The notes: generated from the letters alone by a model not told the origin. A stretch of DNA of 64,000 bases from Armigeres subalbatus (GCF_024139115.2 NC_085140.1:44300180-44364179), one strand, 5' to 3'. Positions 25,117 to 36,077 are shown, numbered from the stretch's first letter. Numbers and translations: made by a program.

Positions 25117-27319
25117 CTAAGGGTACAAGGAGCTGATCGTTGCAATAGAAGATTGTAACGATTTTTGTCTAAAATTGGAAATTAATTTGTTGGACATTTG
25201 TTGCAATATCTCAATATTAGAAATTCTATGAAGTTCATTGGTACTATACCACGGAGGCAACTTCAGAATCATTTTGAATCCTCTGGAGTGCCTTCTTTCT
25301 GGTATTGCAGCAACTAGTCCATATTGGCACAGCATACAACATGGCTGGTCTAAATATTTGTTTGTAAATCAAAAGTTTGTTCTAAAGACAAAGTTTTGAT
25401 TTTCTGTTTATAAGTGGATATAGACATTTAATATATTTGTTACATTTGGCATGAATGCCTTCAATGTGACTTTTAAAAGTTAATTTTTGATCCAGCAGAA
25501 GTCCTAAATATTTAGCTTCGCTAGACCAATTAATTGGAACCTCATTCATAGTGAGAATATGTCTGCTAGAAGGTTTCAAATACGAAGCTCTTGGCTTATG
25601 TGGAAAAATTATATGCTGAGTTTTGGAAGCATTCGGGGAAATTTTCCATTTTCGCAAGTAAGTGGAAAAAATATCCAAACTTTTTTACAATCTACTACAA
25701 ATGACACGAAGGCTTCGCCCTTTGACTGAAAGGCCCGTGTAATCTGCAAACAAAGATTTTTGACACCCTGGTGGTAAATCAGGTAAGTCAGAAGTAAAAA
25801 TGTCATACAATATGGGCCCCAGTATGCTGCCTTAGGGAACACCAGCTCTAACAGGTAATCTATCAGATTTAGAATTCTGATAGTTTACCTGCAGTGAGCG
25901 ATCTGATAAATAATTTTGGATCAGTTTAATAATGTACAGAGGAAAATTAAAATTCATCAATTTCACAATCAAACCTTCATTCCAAACACTGTCAAATGCT
26001 TTCTCTATATCAAGAAGAGCAACTCCAGTCGAATATCCTTCAGATTTGTTGAGCCGAATTAAGTTCGTAACTCTTAATAACTGATGAGTGGTTGAATGCC
26101 CATGGCGAAAACCAAATTGCTCATCAGCAAAAATAGAATTGTCATTAATATGAACCATCATTCTATTTAAAATAATCTTTTCAAACAGTTTGCTTATTGA
26201 AGAAAGCAAACTGATTGGGCGATAACTAGAAGCCCCAGCTGGATTTTTGTCCGGCTTCAAAATTGGAACAACTTTGGCGTTTTTCCATTTATCTGGAAAG
26301 TATGCCAATTGAAAACATTTGTTAAATAAATTATCCAAAAATGATAAAGAGCTCTCAAGAAGTTTTTTGATAAGTATGTAGAAAATACCATCATCACCCG
26401 GGGCTTTCATATTTTTAAATTTTCTAGTAATAGATCTCACTTCATCCAAATTAGTTCCCAACGAAGGGTCAAAAACATTCTCTTGATTGAGAATGTCTTC
26501 GGAGCTCCGTGTAACCTGATCCTCAATTGGACTAGTGAGACCTAGACTAAAATTATGGGCACTATCGAACTGCTGAGCAAGTTTTTGAGCCTTTTCGCCA
26601 TTTGTTAATGAAATTTTATTTCCCTCTTTAAGCGCTGGAATTGGCTTTTGAGGTTTTTAAAGAATTTTCGTTAATTTCCAAAAGGGTTTCGAACTGGGAT
26701 CCAACTTCGAGACATTGGTATTTCTCAGAATAGCGAAACGTTTTTTAATTTCATTTTGCAAATCTCGCCAAATAACTTTCAAAGCGGGATCGCGAGTTCT
26801 TTGGTATTGCCTTCGCCTTACATTTTTAAGACGGATCAGTAGCTGAAGATCGTCGTCAATAATAATGGAGTTGAATTTAATTTCACATTTAGGAATTACA
26901 ATGCCTCTGGCTTCGACAATTAAATTTGTCAAAGATACGAGCGCATTGTCAATATCACTTTTGGTATCCAAAGGAATATTAACATCAAAATTCCTATCGA
27001 TATATGTTTGATATAAATCCCAATCAGCTCTATGATAATTAAAAGTAGAGCTGATTGGATTATAAATGGCTTCTTGTGAGATTTCAAATGTCACAGGAAG
27101 GTGATCAGAGTCAAAGTCAGCATGAGTTACCAATTGGCCACACAGCTGACTTGAATCCGTTAAAACTAAATCAATTGTAGAAGGATTTCGACTGGAAGAA
27201 AAACAAGTTGGTCCATTGGGATATTGAATAGTATAATATCCCGCAGAACAATCTTCAAATAAAATTTTACCATTGGAATTGCTTTGAGCATTATTCCATG
27301 AACGGTGTTTGGCATTGAA
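25117..27319 (-). pseudogene. Juan-like LINE ORF2, endonuclease end to RT C-terminus
   Basis: Reading leftwards, the end of the endonuclease domain (AKHRSWNNAQS at about 27315-27285, then DFDSDHLPVTF at 27120) is followed by a linker and the RT domain. RT motifs are MKAPGDDG (26410), SYRPISLLSSISKLFEKI (26240), FGFRHGHSTTHQ (26100) and LLDIEKAFDSVW (26000). A degraded catalytic region is near 25750, where the expected F/YADD has decayed, followed by a post-RT stretch at 25678-25382. Stops and frameshifts lie near 26640, 26462 and 25840. The coding sequence joins across the BEL insertion to the N-terminal endonuclease piece at 33150-33441. Confidence 0.75.
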
Positions 27320-27324
27320 GTCAC

Positions 27325-27898
27325 TCGTTCGTGACTAACCCATTCAATTTAATCCACTGGACGGTAGCATCACTCAACATGCTATCACTGTACAACTGAA
27401 GTGAACGGAGATATGCGATACCGTAGTCGTAACCTACTGTGGCTGCACTTCTACTGGTTCTGCTCTTATCGCATCTCTCGCATCGTCAACCTTACCAACC
27501 GCCGAACGTGAATGATCGTTGTAGGGCGGACGATTGATCGGGGCTGCAGAAGCAGCAGCAGCGAATGCAAAGGCAATTTTTTAGTTCAAAACAAACCGTC
27601 GTCGTACGCACATCGAGGGGCGAACCCTAGACTGAATAATTGTTCCGTGTTTAGTATTAATTATGTAGTAATAAAATGTGGTGTAAATAAAAAGTAGTTT
27701 TCGTTAAAAATAAATCTGTCTTATGTGAAATAAACCGTGTAGTGAATTGGAACTATTGGCGTTTGTAGTGATAAATTGGTCGTTCGATGACGAAAAATTG
27801 CCCTGCAGAAGAAAAGCAAGGTGGTGCTTTGGGTAAAAGATTCACTGGTGTTGTAGTGGGTGGAAAAACATAGTTCTCTGTCGGGAAGGAACCCGACA
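27325..27898 (+). repeat. 5-prime LTR of the BEL/Pao element
   Basis: The 574-bp repeat starts T(C)GTTCGTGAC and ends CCCGACA. It matches 32612-33147 along its length but carries many extra single bases, making it 38 bp longer. Confidence 0.85.
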
Positions 27899-28423
27899 TA
27901 AGCTGGTCCTCTTCGGAGCTGATGATCTACTGGTTTTGGAACGGTCAAATTCCAAATATTTGACCAAATACACCGGTGAAAAACAATCGAAAATCACACA
28001 AATGGATTGCGCCATAGTGAAGTGCCCGAAAGAAAGAAAATCGCCATACTCTAGTGTGTTGAATAGTATCAGTGGCCATCGAAAAGCTGCTGAATAGATC
28101 CTTAGGCTATTACTTGATCTAGTGTTAGGATCAAATTGCCATCGATTCTAACTATCGAAACCCGTCATAAAGACTAATCAAGGCACCGTACATCACATCC
28201 AACCGTCATCATCAGCTGATCAATCTGCTGCAGTGTATACTATTCGCCTTCAGCAGCAGTAAAGAGAAGAAGCAATTGAACGACGACCGGCAGTGGTTAT
28301 TGTTTGCTGTTACTGCCGTCGCATCGTTGCACAGTGGAGCGTGTGGAAGTAAAATTTGATTTGATTCGGAGGCTAAAAATCGAATTGTAAAATAATCGAA
28401 GCGTTGTTCTACTACCTGTCAGG

Positions 28424-29180
28424 TATGTTAGAACAAGTATATGTTTAGCCGAAGCTTGTGCAATACTCTCGCTAACACCAACATTACCATTTATAAAAGT
28501 GACGATTTTATGGCCGCTGCTTCGACCGGGGTGGCATCGGAGAATACTCTGTTCGTCAAGAACATTTTGGGTTCTACGGACTGTAAGCAAAGGTGCGACG
28601 GAATTCCGGACGACGACTTCAATTTAGAGACGGACGACACTACATTCGCTTTGGGCTTGGGCATCACGGAAAGCGCTTTTTCCGGCCAGGTAAATTCATT
28701 TTGAATAGTATATGCCCAGCCAAAGCTGTGGATATAGTTTTGATATACTGCACATCTGAAATAAATTTCATTCCTCTTTCGGTGCAATTTGGATTGCCAT
28801 TACTGAGTCGAATGACGGATTTGGTTTTTGGAAGGATTTGCGTTGATTTGGAAACCGAATTCAATTCGTTCAGCGCGCCATCTTTAGTTCTCCAGCGGCG
28901 TTTTGAGCATAATTTGATTGCTTTTTGAGCTCGGCCACTGGTACCTGCTGTTGTTTCTTACAGGTGAGCGCGAACAGTATGTGTCAGCCGAAGTTTCCAA
29001 TTTTTGAATATTACAACTCTTATTTCCACTCCCTCGCATTTCCTGGCTTGGATCGGAATCTGAGGCGTTCTTCGTCCGAATATTGGAGGTGTTCTCAATC
29101 GGTGAATTTGTTGTTTTGGCTCGGCTGCACCGCTGTTACTTCCTCATAGGTGAGCTGAATAGTGCGGCAATACAGGTACC
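28424..29180 (+). repeat. Degenerate about 260-bp repeats in the BEL leader
   Basis: Four related starts, near 28430, 28690, 28963 and 29149, share CAGGTRARCTGAATAGTAT-like sequence, and the first three continue with a GYCAGCCGAAG-like block. Spacing is about 260, 270 and 190 bp. Each is preceded by a pyrimidine-AG that looks like a splice acceptor and starts with GTRAG-like sequence. Confidence 0.35.
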
Positions 29181-29479
29181 TGCGGAAGCGATGACAATAT
29201 TGAGTACTAAGCATCTCCTTTTCTATCGATTTTTGATTTGCTGACGGTTCTACGACTCTGCGAGTGGGAGTAAATCCTGAATCTGACTAACGACATTGTT
29301 CGAGTTTCCGTGGAGCGACGATGCCAGCAACATGAAGCCTGCTACCGGGAACGCAGATTCCCTGAAGAGTTTGACGACGAGGCTGAAGGGTTAAAATTAT
29401 CTTTAAGCTAACATTAGCCGCCAGTACTGTTAAGAACTTTAAGCTGAGGGTACCCCCTGTCGCTCAAATCAATGTTCTG

Positions 29480-30545
29480 TCCTCGAGAAGTTAGATACGT
29501 AATTCAGTGGGTTCAGATAAGTGAGGCAATCTGGGGAAATATAAGCGCACGGAGGACTTCATTACGTGAGCCTGAAGGTTTGCAGAGGGAGCAGTTGAGA
29601 TGGAGAACCGCTACTACGATGCGAAATCGTTTCCGGCGGAGAAAGTGGGAGAGGTTCAGCATAATTCCGTCCAGAACCAGTCGACTCTGTCCTGGAGATG
29701 TCACTCTACGTGGTGGTATGGACCACGTTCGATTACCCTCAAATTCAACCTTCGCAGAGTTTCGATGGGAACATCGGACGACTGGCTCAGCTTCAGGGAT
29801 CTCTACACGTCTCTGGATTCACGAGAAGCCAGGACCTCACCTGATGTGGAGAAATTTACCACTACCTGCAAGGTGGTGCTTATATGCAGGCGAAGCTAAG
29901 GCACCAGTGGAGAAATCCGCTGAAGATCACCAGGGACATCTACCAGGTTGCTTGGCAGTCGTCGCTACAAACGCTAAACAGTGCAGCAAAGCTTTTTACG
30001 GAAGAAGCAAGTGCAGGCCTCTTTCAAGCTGCCGTCCCTCATCACGGAGTCAATCGCGGATCTCCACAGGCTGGTGGCTGCCGGATGGGTTCGATCGTGT
30101 GATTCTTGACCCTGGATCAGATCATCCAATCCAGCCGGGAATGGGCAAAAAGATCTGGTTGCTGGTCGAATATCTAAGCGCTCGTCTCGACTCCGAGCAC
30201 ACGACGAGGATGCGGAGGAGCACTGGGGTCGACGAAGGAGCAGGACACCATAAAGGCGATTCTTGCTGGAGTTTCTGCAGCGTGCAGAATCCAAGTTCTT
30301 TCGAAGCTTTACCAACGAAGGTGGAGTCGGAAAGTCTTCGAGCAGTCGCCACAACGCAGAAGAAGGCCATATTCACCGAAGCGCTCAGCTAACAACGCCG
30401 TACAGTCGTATAACGCGAAGTGTGTCCATCCTGTGCGGAGATCCACGGACTTCACACGTGTCCATCGTGTTTCTAAGGATGTCGCTGTTCAGTCGGGAGT
30501 CGTTCTTGCGCCGAAGCTAATCCTCTTTGCCGCAATTGCCTCAAC
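29480..30545 (+). pseudogene. BEL/Pao gag remnant
   Basis: The gag polyprotein is visible only by moving between all three plus frames. Landmarks are SFDGN followed by DDWLSFRDLYTSL (about 29760-29815), the NPLKITRDIYQVAW segment (about 29915-29960) and STTPYSRITRSVS (about 30390). The predicted function is capsid assembly. A zinc-knuckle start (CRNCL) near 30530 is separated from its continuation at about 31100 by some 550 bp of unrelated sequence. Confidence 0.65.
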
Positions 30546-30549
30546 GTGT

Positions 30550-31090
30550 CAATACTAGACTGGCCCAGATTAATATGGGGAGAGGGCCAATACAGCCGCT
30601 TTATAAGCATCAGCTCTGGGCAATTCAGCTCACTGATGCAGGATTTCAGCCAATCGGTAGTGTATACAGTATCAATATTAATGCATGATGATTAAATAAA
30701 CTTTATATAATTTTCGGCTGGAAATTATTAGGAGCTAATTTATGTATTTTTGGTTTTTGATCGAATCGCACTCAGCCGAAGTGCCTAACTATATAAGCAA
30801 AGTTCATTTAATCATCATACAATGTTCTGTGAAATTGTTCTGTAGCATACCAACTGCCGTTTTTGGGTATTCTGAGGTCAATAATGAGCAATCAGTAAAC
30901 CAATTTCCAGATCGAATGAGTGACGGAGTGTGTATTTTTTCTCCTATACATTTTGGCTGAAATCCCCATACAAACTTCAAATCAAATGCGCCAGCTTATG
31001 CAACAAGCGGATTGAGCTGAAATTTCAGAGATTGATTTTCTCACCCAAAGACACAATCCTGGGGGTGCCCCGTGGAATTGTGGGAGACAA
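30550..31090. mobile_element. Probable insertion inside BEL gag, with an inverted-repeat core
   Basis: This stretch separates the two halves of a zinc-knuckle region. It contains an inverted repeat: GATGATTAAATAAACTTTATA at about 30687 pairs with TTCATTTAATCATCAT at about 30806, and CGGCTGG pairs with CAGCCGAAG further in. No coding content is seen. It is probably a small DNA element that landed in the BEL copy. Confidence 0.4.
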
Positions 31091-31093
31091 CTT

Positions 31094-32300
31094 TTGTTTC
31101 CTGGCCAGTCTAGTGGTCACATAGCTCGGGAGTGCACGTCGAAGTTCTCCTGTTGGCATTGTAAAGGTCGACACCACTTCCTTGCTGTGTTTCAAGGAGG
31201 AGAACGCAGGGGTAGCCATAGGATTCTCCAGGAGATCGACTCTGGTGAGGAAGTCCGGAACAGGATTGGTGCAAGTGCAAATTCCAGGGCAAAGCGGATT
31301 TACTAGCGGTCGAACTCAACTTCTTCCAACGCGGCGCAGTGTGCTTCATACCGAGCCTCTTAGCTGCTACAGCTGTCGTAGTAATAGAAGACGACGTGGG
31401 TCGTCGATATCCAGCGTTAGAGCACTTCTGGATTCAGGGTCAGAGTGTAACTTTATCTCTGCTAATCTATGCCAGGCGATGAACGTTTCGGTACAGAAAG
31501 TCAACATCTCGATTCTGTGGCATTGGCCAGTCTGGAATAAAGGCATCGCACAAGATAAAAAGCTGTCGTCAAATCTCGCCTTTCATCGTATGCTCGATCG
31601 ATAGACTTTCTTCGTTTTACCGAAAGGTCACAGCAAACCTGCCAACCTCCACCGTTCAGGCAAGTGAATGGGACATTCCAGAGGACATCGAGCTAGCGGG
31701 TCCGGAGTTGTTCCGATCGAGGAAAATTGATGATGTTGGGCATCCAAGCGTTCTTCAGCTTCTTCCGTCAGGAAGTGAAATCCCGTTAGGCAAGGATCTA
31801 CCTGTGCTGACGGAGTCCGCTTTTTGGATGGATAGTGACAGGGGAAGTCACATCTACTAGTCAGGCGACTGGATTCAGCTGCAATATGGCGATATCGCAC
31901 GGTCTGAAGGGATCCAATGGTATCCCTCCCAGAGAAAGCTGAAGCGTTGGAGGACATAAGAGAATCAAAAGACATCACAGTGAGGACGCAGTAATCAATA
32001 GAGCGAAACTGGAACAGCAAACGTGATCGAAGAGAATGTTATCACCGGAGTAGAAAACGTCAATGCTCTAGTCGATTAGAGACGACAGATCGACGCAATG
32101 ATGGTCAGCGAAGGATGTGCACTATGTACTTTCAACCGTCCGGAAGCACTTGAAGGACTTCTCAACGAAGGAATGTGAATGGTATTGATAGAGATAACAT
32201 AAGGAGGTTCTCACGAAACGATATGTTCATAAAGAAGCTTAGTCTGTCCGAAGCGAGGAAGGAACGAAGATCTCCATTGAACGCAATCTAGTGCTTGCAG
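31094..32300 (+). pseudogene. BEL/Pao zinc-knuckle, protease and start of pol, remnant
   Basis: GHIAREC, then CWHCKGRHH, reads as paired CCHC knuckles at about 31115-31170. It is followed at about 31420 by RALLDSGSECNFIS, the active-site segment of a retroviral-type aspartic protease with its DSG triad. Further on (31660-31760) the strand has a WDIPEDIELA-like segment typical of the region between protease and RT in BEL elements. Beyond 31,800 the sequence decays and no RT catalytic motif is visible. Confidence 0.65.
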
Positions 32301-32304
32301 AACT

Positions 32305-32480
32305 ACAGGGATGGACAAAATAATTAGGATAGGCAAATTTTGGGTAACCCGCTATCCGAAATGGTGGGTGAGAAAATACGAAAGTCCCATTAGCACTATC
32401 AACTATCGGAATGAAGGACGTTTTCAGTGCAGCTCTTAAGCTCAAAATCACGGGTGGTACTGCATAGGTGCAACAGAGTG
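32305..32480. mobile_element. Possible DNA-transposon end inside BEL pol
   Basis: The sequence from 32306 (CAGGGATGGACAAAATAATT) closely matches the left end of the foldback element at 62202 (CAGGGGTTAGGCAAAATGAT), and both continue with GATAGGCAAA. No right end is identified. Confidence 0.35.
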
Positions 32481-32611
32481 TGCCACTTGCCTTTTAAAAT
32501 GTAGAAATCAAAGTTTGGGGTTCGTCAGAAGATTCCGTCCAGTGCACGGAGGGACGTACTGTTGGGTGTTTCTTGTCAGAAGCTTCCTGGCCACTTCAGG
32601 GTGGGTGAGGA

Positions 32612-33147
32612 TGTTCGTGACTAACCCATTCAGTTTAACCACTGACGGTAGCATCACTCAACATGCTATCACTGTACAACTGAAGTGAACGGAGTGCGAT
32701 ACCAGTCGTACCTACTGTGGCTGCACTTTACCGGTTCGCTCTATCGCATCTCTCGCATCGTCAACCTTACCAACCGAACGAATGATCGTTGTAGGGCGGA
32801 CGATTGATCGGCTGCAGAAGCAGCAGCAGCGAATGCAAAGGCAATTTTTAGTTCAAAACAAACCGTCGTCGTACGCACATCGAGGGGCGAACCCTCGATC
32901 GAATAATTGTTCCGTGTTTAGTATTAATTATGTAGTAATAAATGTAGTGTAAAATAAAAGTAGTTTTGTTAAATAAATCGTCTTATGTGAAATAAACTGT
33001 GTAGTGAATTGGAACTATTGGCGTTTGTGTGATAAATTGGTCGTTCGATGACGAAAATTGCCCCTAAAGAAAAAGTGTTTTGGGTCAAATGTTCACTGGT
33101 GGTGTTGTGGGTGGAAACATAGTTCTCGGTCGGGAAGAAACCCGACA
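32612..33147 (+). repeat. 3-prime LTR of the BEL/Pao element
   Basis: The 536-bp repeat starts TGTTCGTGAC and ends CCCGACA, with the TG...CA termini normal for LTRs. It is preceded by a purine tract. Confidence 0.85.
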
Positions 33148-33149
33148 GT

Positions 33150-33441
33150 CACCAATTATGAAAATTTGAATTTTTTGCGAGTTATAATTTGAAGATCAAC
33201 TCTCAACAAATTCCTTTTGCTGCCTATTGCATTGGAAAGGCAAGTAGGCGGCAATAAAAGAGAATTGTCCAAAATTTGTTTCAACAGAAACTCCTAAGGT
33301 TTCGAAAACTTTGGTTTCAAACGAAGAATATAATTTATGTTTGATACGACTATTAATGACAATGGCAACCCCACCACAGGCACTGTCAAGACAATCATTT
33401 CGGTAAAAAATAATTTGAATCTCTTTAAATGAAAAGACCAT
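33150..33441 (-). pseudogene. Juan-like LINE ORF2, N-terminal endonuclease piece
   Basis: The frame includes GGVAIVINSRIKHKL, typical of apurinic-type endonucleases of non-LTR elements, and continues FIAAYLPFQCN. After a one-base frame change the strand reads into IIGD exactly where the BEL/Pao element interrupts; the next residues (FNAKH) lie beyond the insertion at 27319. The true start of the domain, with its first catalytic Asn, is deleted. Confidence 0.7.
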
Positions 33442-33903
33442 GTGGCAATGTTTAGTTCCGTGACCCCACTTTTGGCACTTACGGCACTAAGTGGGGTTTT
33501 GGAGGCCCAGGCCTGCGGAAATGTTCCCATGAATCACGGACATGGGACATAATACAGGCCTTTTCCAAACTTTTCATATTATTTACTTTACTTTTGTTGA
33601 AATGAACTAAATAAAATTCTTTAAAAATAACCCTCTGGGAAGTACCAGAGCGAGATTTCTTTTTCATCTTAATTACTAGGATTGGTGAAAATCCAAGTAA
33701 TTGAGAAATTTTCAATTTTAATCTCATTCAGTGATTTATCATCACTAGGGAGACCTTTCAAGACGACTTTGAACAATCGCTCAGTTTTGTCGTCGTATGT
33801 GAAGAACTTATGGCGCTTTTCAGTTAAATACTGAAGAAGACGTTTGCGATCGTCAAAGGATCCTGGCAAAACGTGACAGTCACCCTTCCTGGCAATCTGA
33901 AAT

Positions 33904-34019
33904 GCAAAGGATTCCGCCAATTGTGGTATCTGTTGCCGAGTTGTCTGGCTTTAGGATTGAGATTTTGAGTAACCCCAGAAAACTCGGCAACAGATACTAA
34001 AATTGGCGGAATCCTTTGC
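33904..34019. repeat. 45-bp inverted duplication in LINE ORF1
   Basis: 33904-33948 is the reverse complement of 33975-34019 with three mismatches, separated by 26 bp. Both contain GGATTCCGCCAATT and CTGTTGCCGAGTT (or complements). It disrupts ORF1 and looks like a local template-switch product. Confidence 0.8.
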
Positions 34020-34147
34020 TTTTTCGCATGGATCAAATCACCTGGGCTAGAGGTAGATTCGATTTGCTCAATTTCGTCATGAATTAAATCGAACTGATTG
34101 CTCCAGTTCGATAGGAGAACAATTATTTCCAATATTAGAGTTAGAAG

Positions 34148-34451
34148 GTGTAGGATATATAATTAGTACGATCACATTGAATACCAAATTTAAACATTTA
34201 TGAATAGTTTATATAACTGTGTACTTTGAACGGATACTTCTGAAGGGTCGTTGATCGCAAATATACCGGAAACGCTCTTAACTGAGAGAGGTCGGAACCA
34301 ATTTGGTAAAGTGCGACAGAAAGAGAGAGAAGTAAACTCGTATAAAACGATACATGTCAGTAGCTACACGACAAGGAAAGAGTGATCGTTGAGATGCAGC
34401 GATGTTTCCTTGGTGCGTGTTGTGAAGAACAGGTTCGTGGCATTCAGTGTA
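34148..34451. mobile_element. 294-bp insertion with GTGTA duplication (solo-LTR-like)
   Basis: GTGTA at 34148-34152 and 34447-34451 flanks 34153-34446, and ORF1 coding resumes in frame if the insert and one duplicate are removed. The insert has a TATAAAA at about 34340 with a downstream CAGT initiator-like site, which suits a solo LTR promoter. It does not have clear TG...CA ends, so a non-autonomous DNA element is the alternative. Confidence 0.5.
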
Positions 34452-34917
34452 TGATTTTAGGAGAATAAACATCTGCTGGTTCGGATCCTAGTTTAAAAAA
34501 CCAGAGCAAAAAAAAAATGGACGGTGAGGAGTACCACAGAAGGAACATCTGTAGACTCGTTTTGGCAGGAGTCTTGAAACCTTGTTTCTTAGAAGGAAGT
34601 GGAAAATTCAGCGACTCCCCCTTCCTCTTGTTTTTATTAATGCTCATTGCTGAGCGTGGAGACGTGACCTTTTAAGAGGTTTTTTCCCAGAACGGTGTCC
34701 CTGCAAGATTACCATCGCTTGTCGGAATTTTACTTCCGCAAACGAGTCCAACGTAAAACGAAGGCACGGGTCCCTGCAAAGATCTTAACGAGATCAGTGG
34801 GTAAAAATAGCGCTGAGAAGCACTGCTGAAATTAAAATAGCTTCGGGTAGTATTAAAAACTTCCTTCCGCAAAGAAAGAAAATAGAACCGCACATCACGA
34901 AAGCACGATGCGGTCAT

Positions 34918-35300
34918 TCACAGGATCGTGTTATTTTGCATTTATTTTGGCGCTTCCAATATATGCATAAAATATTTCTGACTGTGTGCACGATTTCTTA
35001 GCCGATAAGTTTGATAATTCTCAGATATTTCAACTACCGCAAAACCCAGCTAATTCAACAGTGATTGTTGTCAAGCAAACTTGTGAGATTGTAATTCGAC
35101 AATCTGGCTACCTTCACTTGTTTGATTCATACGTGTTTTGCTTCTCTATTTTCATTTTTGTTTTGTTTTTTCCTGTTGTGTAGCAGGGCGCTTCGCTCCT
35201 GATAAAGAAAGTATATTGGTTTAATTTGCGCAAAATGTTTGCAAAAGTTTCATAGATGTAAACAGTTCTAAGAGTATTTCAGAATGCCTGATATCGAGAT
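34918..35300. other. Unassigned sequence
   Basis: No gene or repeat is recognised. Confidence 0.35.
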
Positions 35301-35408
35301 CAAATTTGAAACAAATTTTGACGAAGGTTTTGTAGCTTAACAAAGTGAACTGTTAAAAAACTCACTTTGTTAAATACATAGCCTTTGACAAAATTCGTTT
35401 CAAATTTG
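35301..35408. repeat. 108-bp hairpin element
   Basis: CAAATTTGAAAC at the left pairs with GTTTCAAATTTG at the right, and the pairing continues inward (AATTTTG with CAAAATT, TTAACAAAGTGA with TCACTTTGTTAA). It is a MITE-like palindrome without coding capacity. Confidence 0.55.
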
Positions 35409-36077
35409 GGCTTGGTGGTCATATGACTACTGCTTATGCTTTATACGTAAGAGGTCGTGTATTGAATCACAGGCCCGTTCCATTCTCCTACTTTTATTTT
35501 CCCTATGCTTCTCATGTTCTAGCAATCGCAAGAGTTGGATATGGAGTCCATGCCGTTTCTATCTTCACCTGCGATATCATGAAAATATCTGATTTTGCTA
35601 TTGATTTGAACAGATCAATATCTCGAGCTATAAAATCAACAGATATGTTCCTCACAGTTTCTGGGCGTCGACAAACCAAACCGCATTTAAGTCACCAGTC
35701 GATTTCTAACCACCTGTAATACAAGTCTTTGATATATTCCATGACTTAGTTAAATTAAGAAAATTCAGCAACGATAGTAGTTGTCGAATCAATGCACTAG
35801 AATGCTGTGGACACTCATTTGTACCCTAAATCATATATGGTAATTGAAATAGCTCCAAATAAACTTAAGAAAGTTTCTATTTCATCGTGATTAGATCAGC
35901 CAACCTAACACAGAAAATCCGAATAACAGAGGTTTGTTTTCATTATTGTATCATTCCAATGTAAAAGTACTTAAGCATATGGCAGAAGTTTGCATTGGTT
36001 AAAGAATTACCAAGGTGAGAGGGAGCCCAACCATAATCACTAGTTTAACTAACATCGGTGCAATGATTCAATTCAAT
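35409..36077. other. Unassigned sequence
   Basis: A 98-codon plus-strand frame (35423-35719) has no recognisable domain. Nothing else is seen. Confidence 0.35.

Larger units (their letters stand above)
27320..33152 (+). mobile_element. BEL/Pao-type LTR retrotransposon, defective, nested in the LINE
   Basis: Long terminal repeats at 27325-27898 and 32612-33147 flank a 4.7-kb interior, and GTCAC occurs immediately outside both (27320-27324 and 33148-33152). Interior remnants in order: leader, gag with the hallmark DDWLSFRDLYTSL (about 29780), a CCHC region (about 31110-31190), an aspartic protease with DSGSECNF (about 31430), and about 900 bp of decayed pol. Most of the RT, RNase H and integrase is absent, so this copy could not move on its own. 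A candidate primer-binding site beginning TGG lies at 27904, and a purine-rich tract (GGGTGGGTGAGGA) precedes the 3-prime LTR. The clade is inferred from gag and protease motifs. Confidence 0.8.
33430..34647 (-). pseudogene. Juan-like LINE ORF1 (gag-like) remnant
   Basis: ORF1 starts with ATG at 34647 (MSINKNKRKGESLNFPLPSK) in a basic N-terminal region. It is broken by an insertion at 34153-34446 and continues at 34132 (LSNWSNQFDLIHDEIEQIES). An internal inverted duplication sits at 33904-34019. The C-terminal part reads through several frames (KKKSRSGTSQR, then SWEHFRRPG). Remnants of a CCHC zinc knuckle are at about 33440-33490, where the cysteines appear only by switching frame. The gag-like protein of these elements binds RNA to form the transposition particle. 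This copy cannot make it. Confidence 0.7.
25040..34917 (-). mobile_element. Juan-like: Jockey-clade LINE (Juan-like), split by later insertions
   Basis: A minus-strand LINE starts near 34917 (5-prime UTR 34648-34917), has ORF1 from 34647 to about 33430 and ORF2 from about 33430 down to 25117, and ends near 25040. It is interrupted by a BEL/Pao LTR element at 27325-33147 and by a 294-bp insertion at 34153-34446. Both interruptions have short flanking duplications, and coding sequence resumes on the far side of each. Removing them leaves roughly 3.7 kb, shorter than a full Jockey-type element because of a deletion at the ORF1/ORF2 boundary. Assignment to Juan, an abundant Jockey-clade family of Aedes and Culex, rests on ORF motif style. 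Confidence 0.75.
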
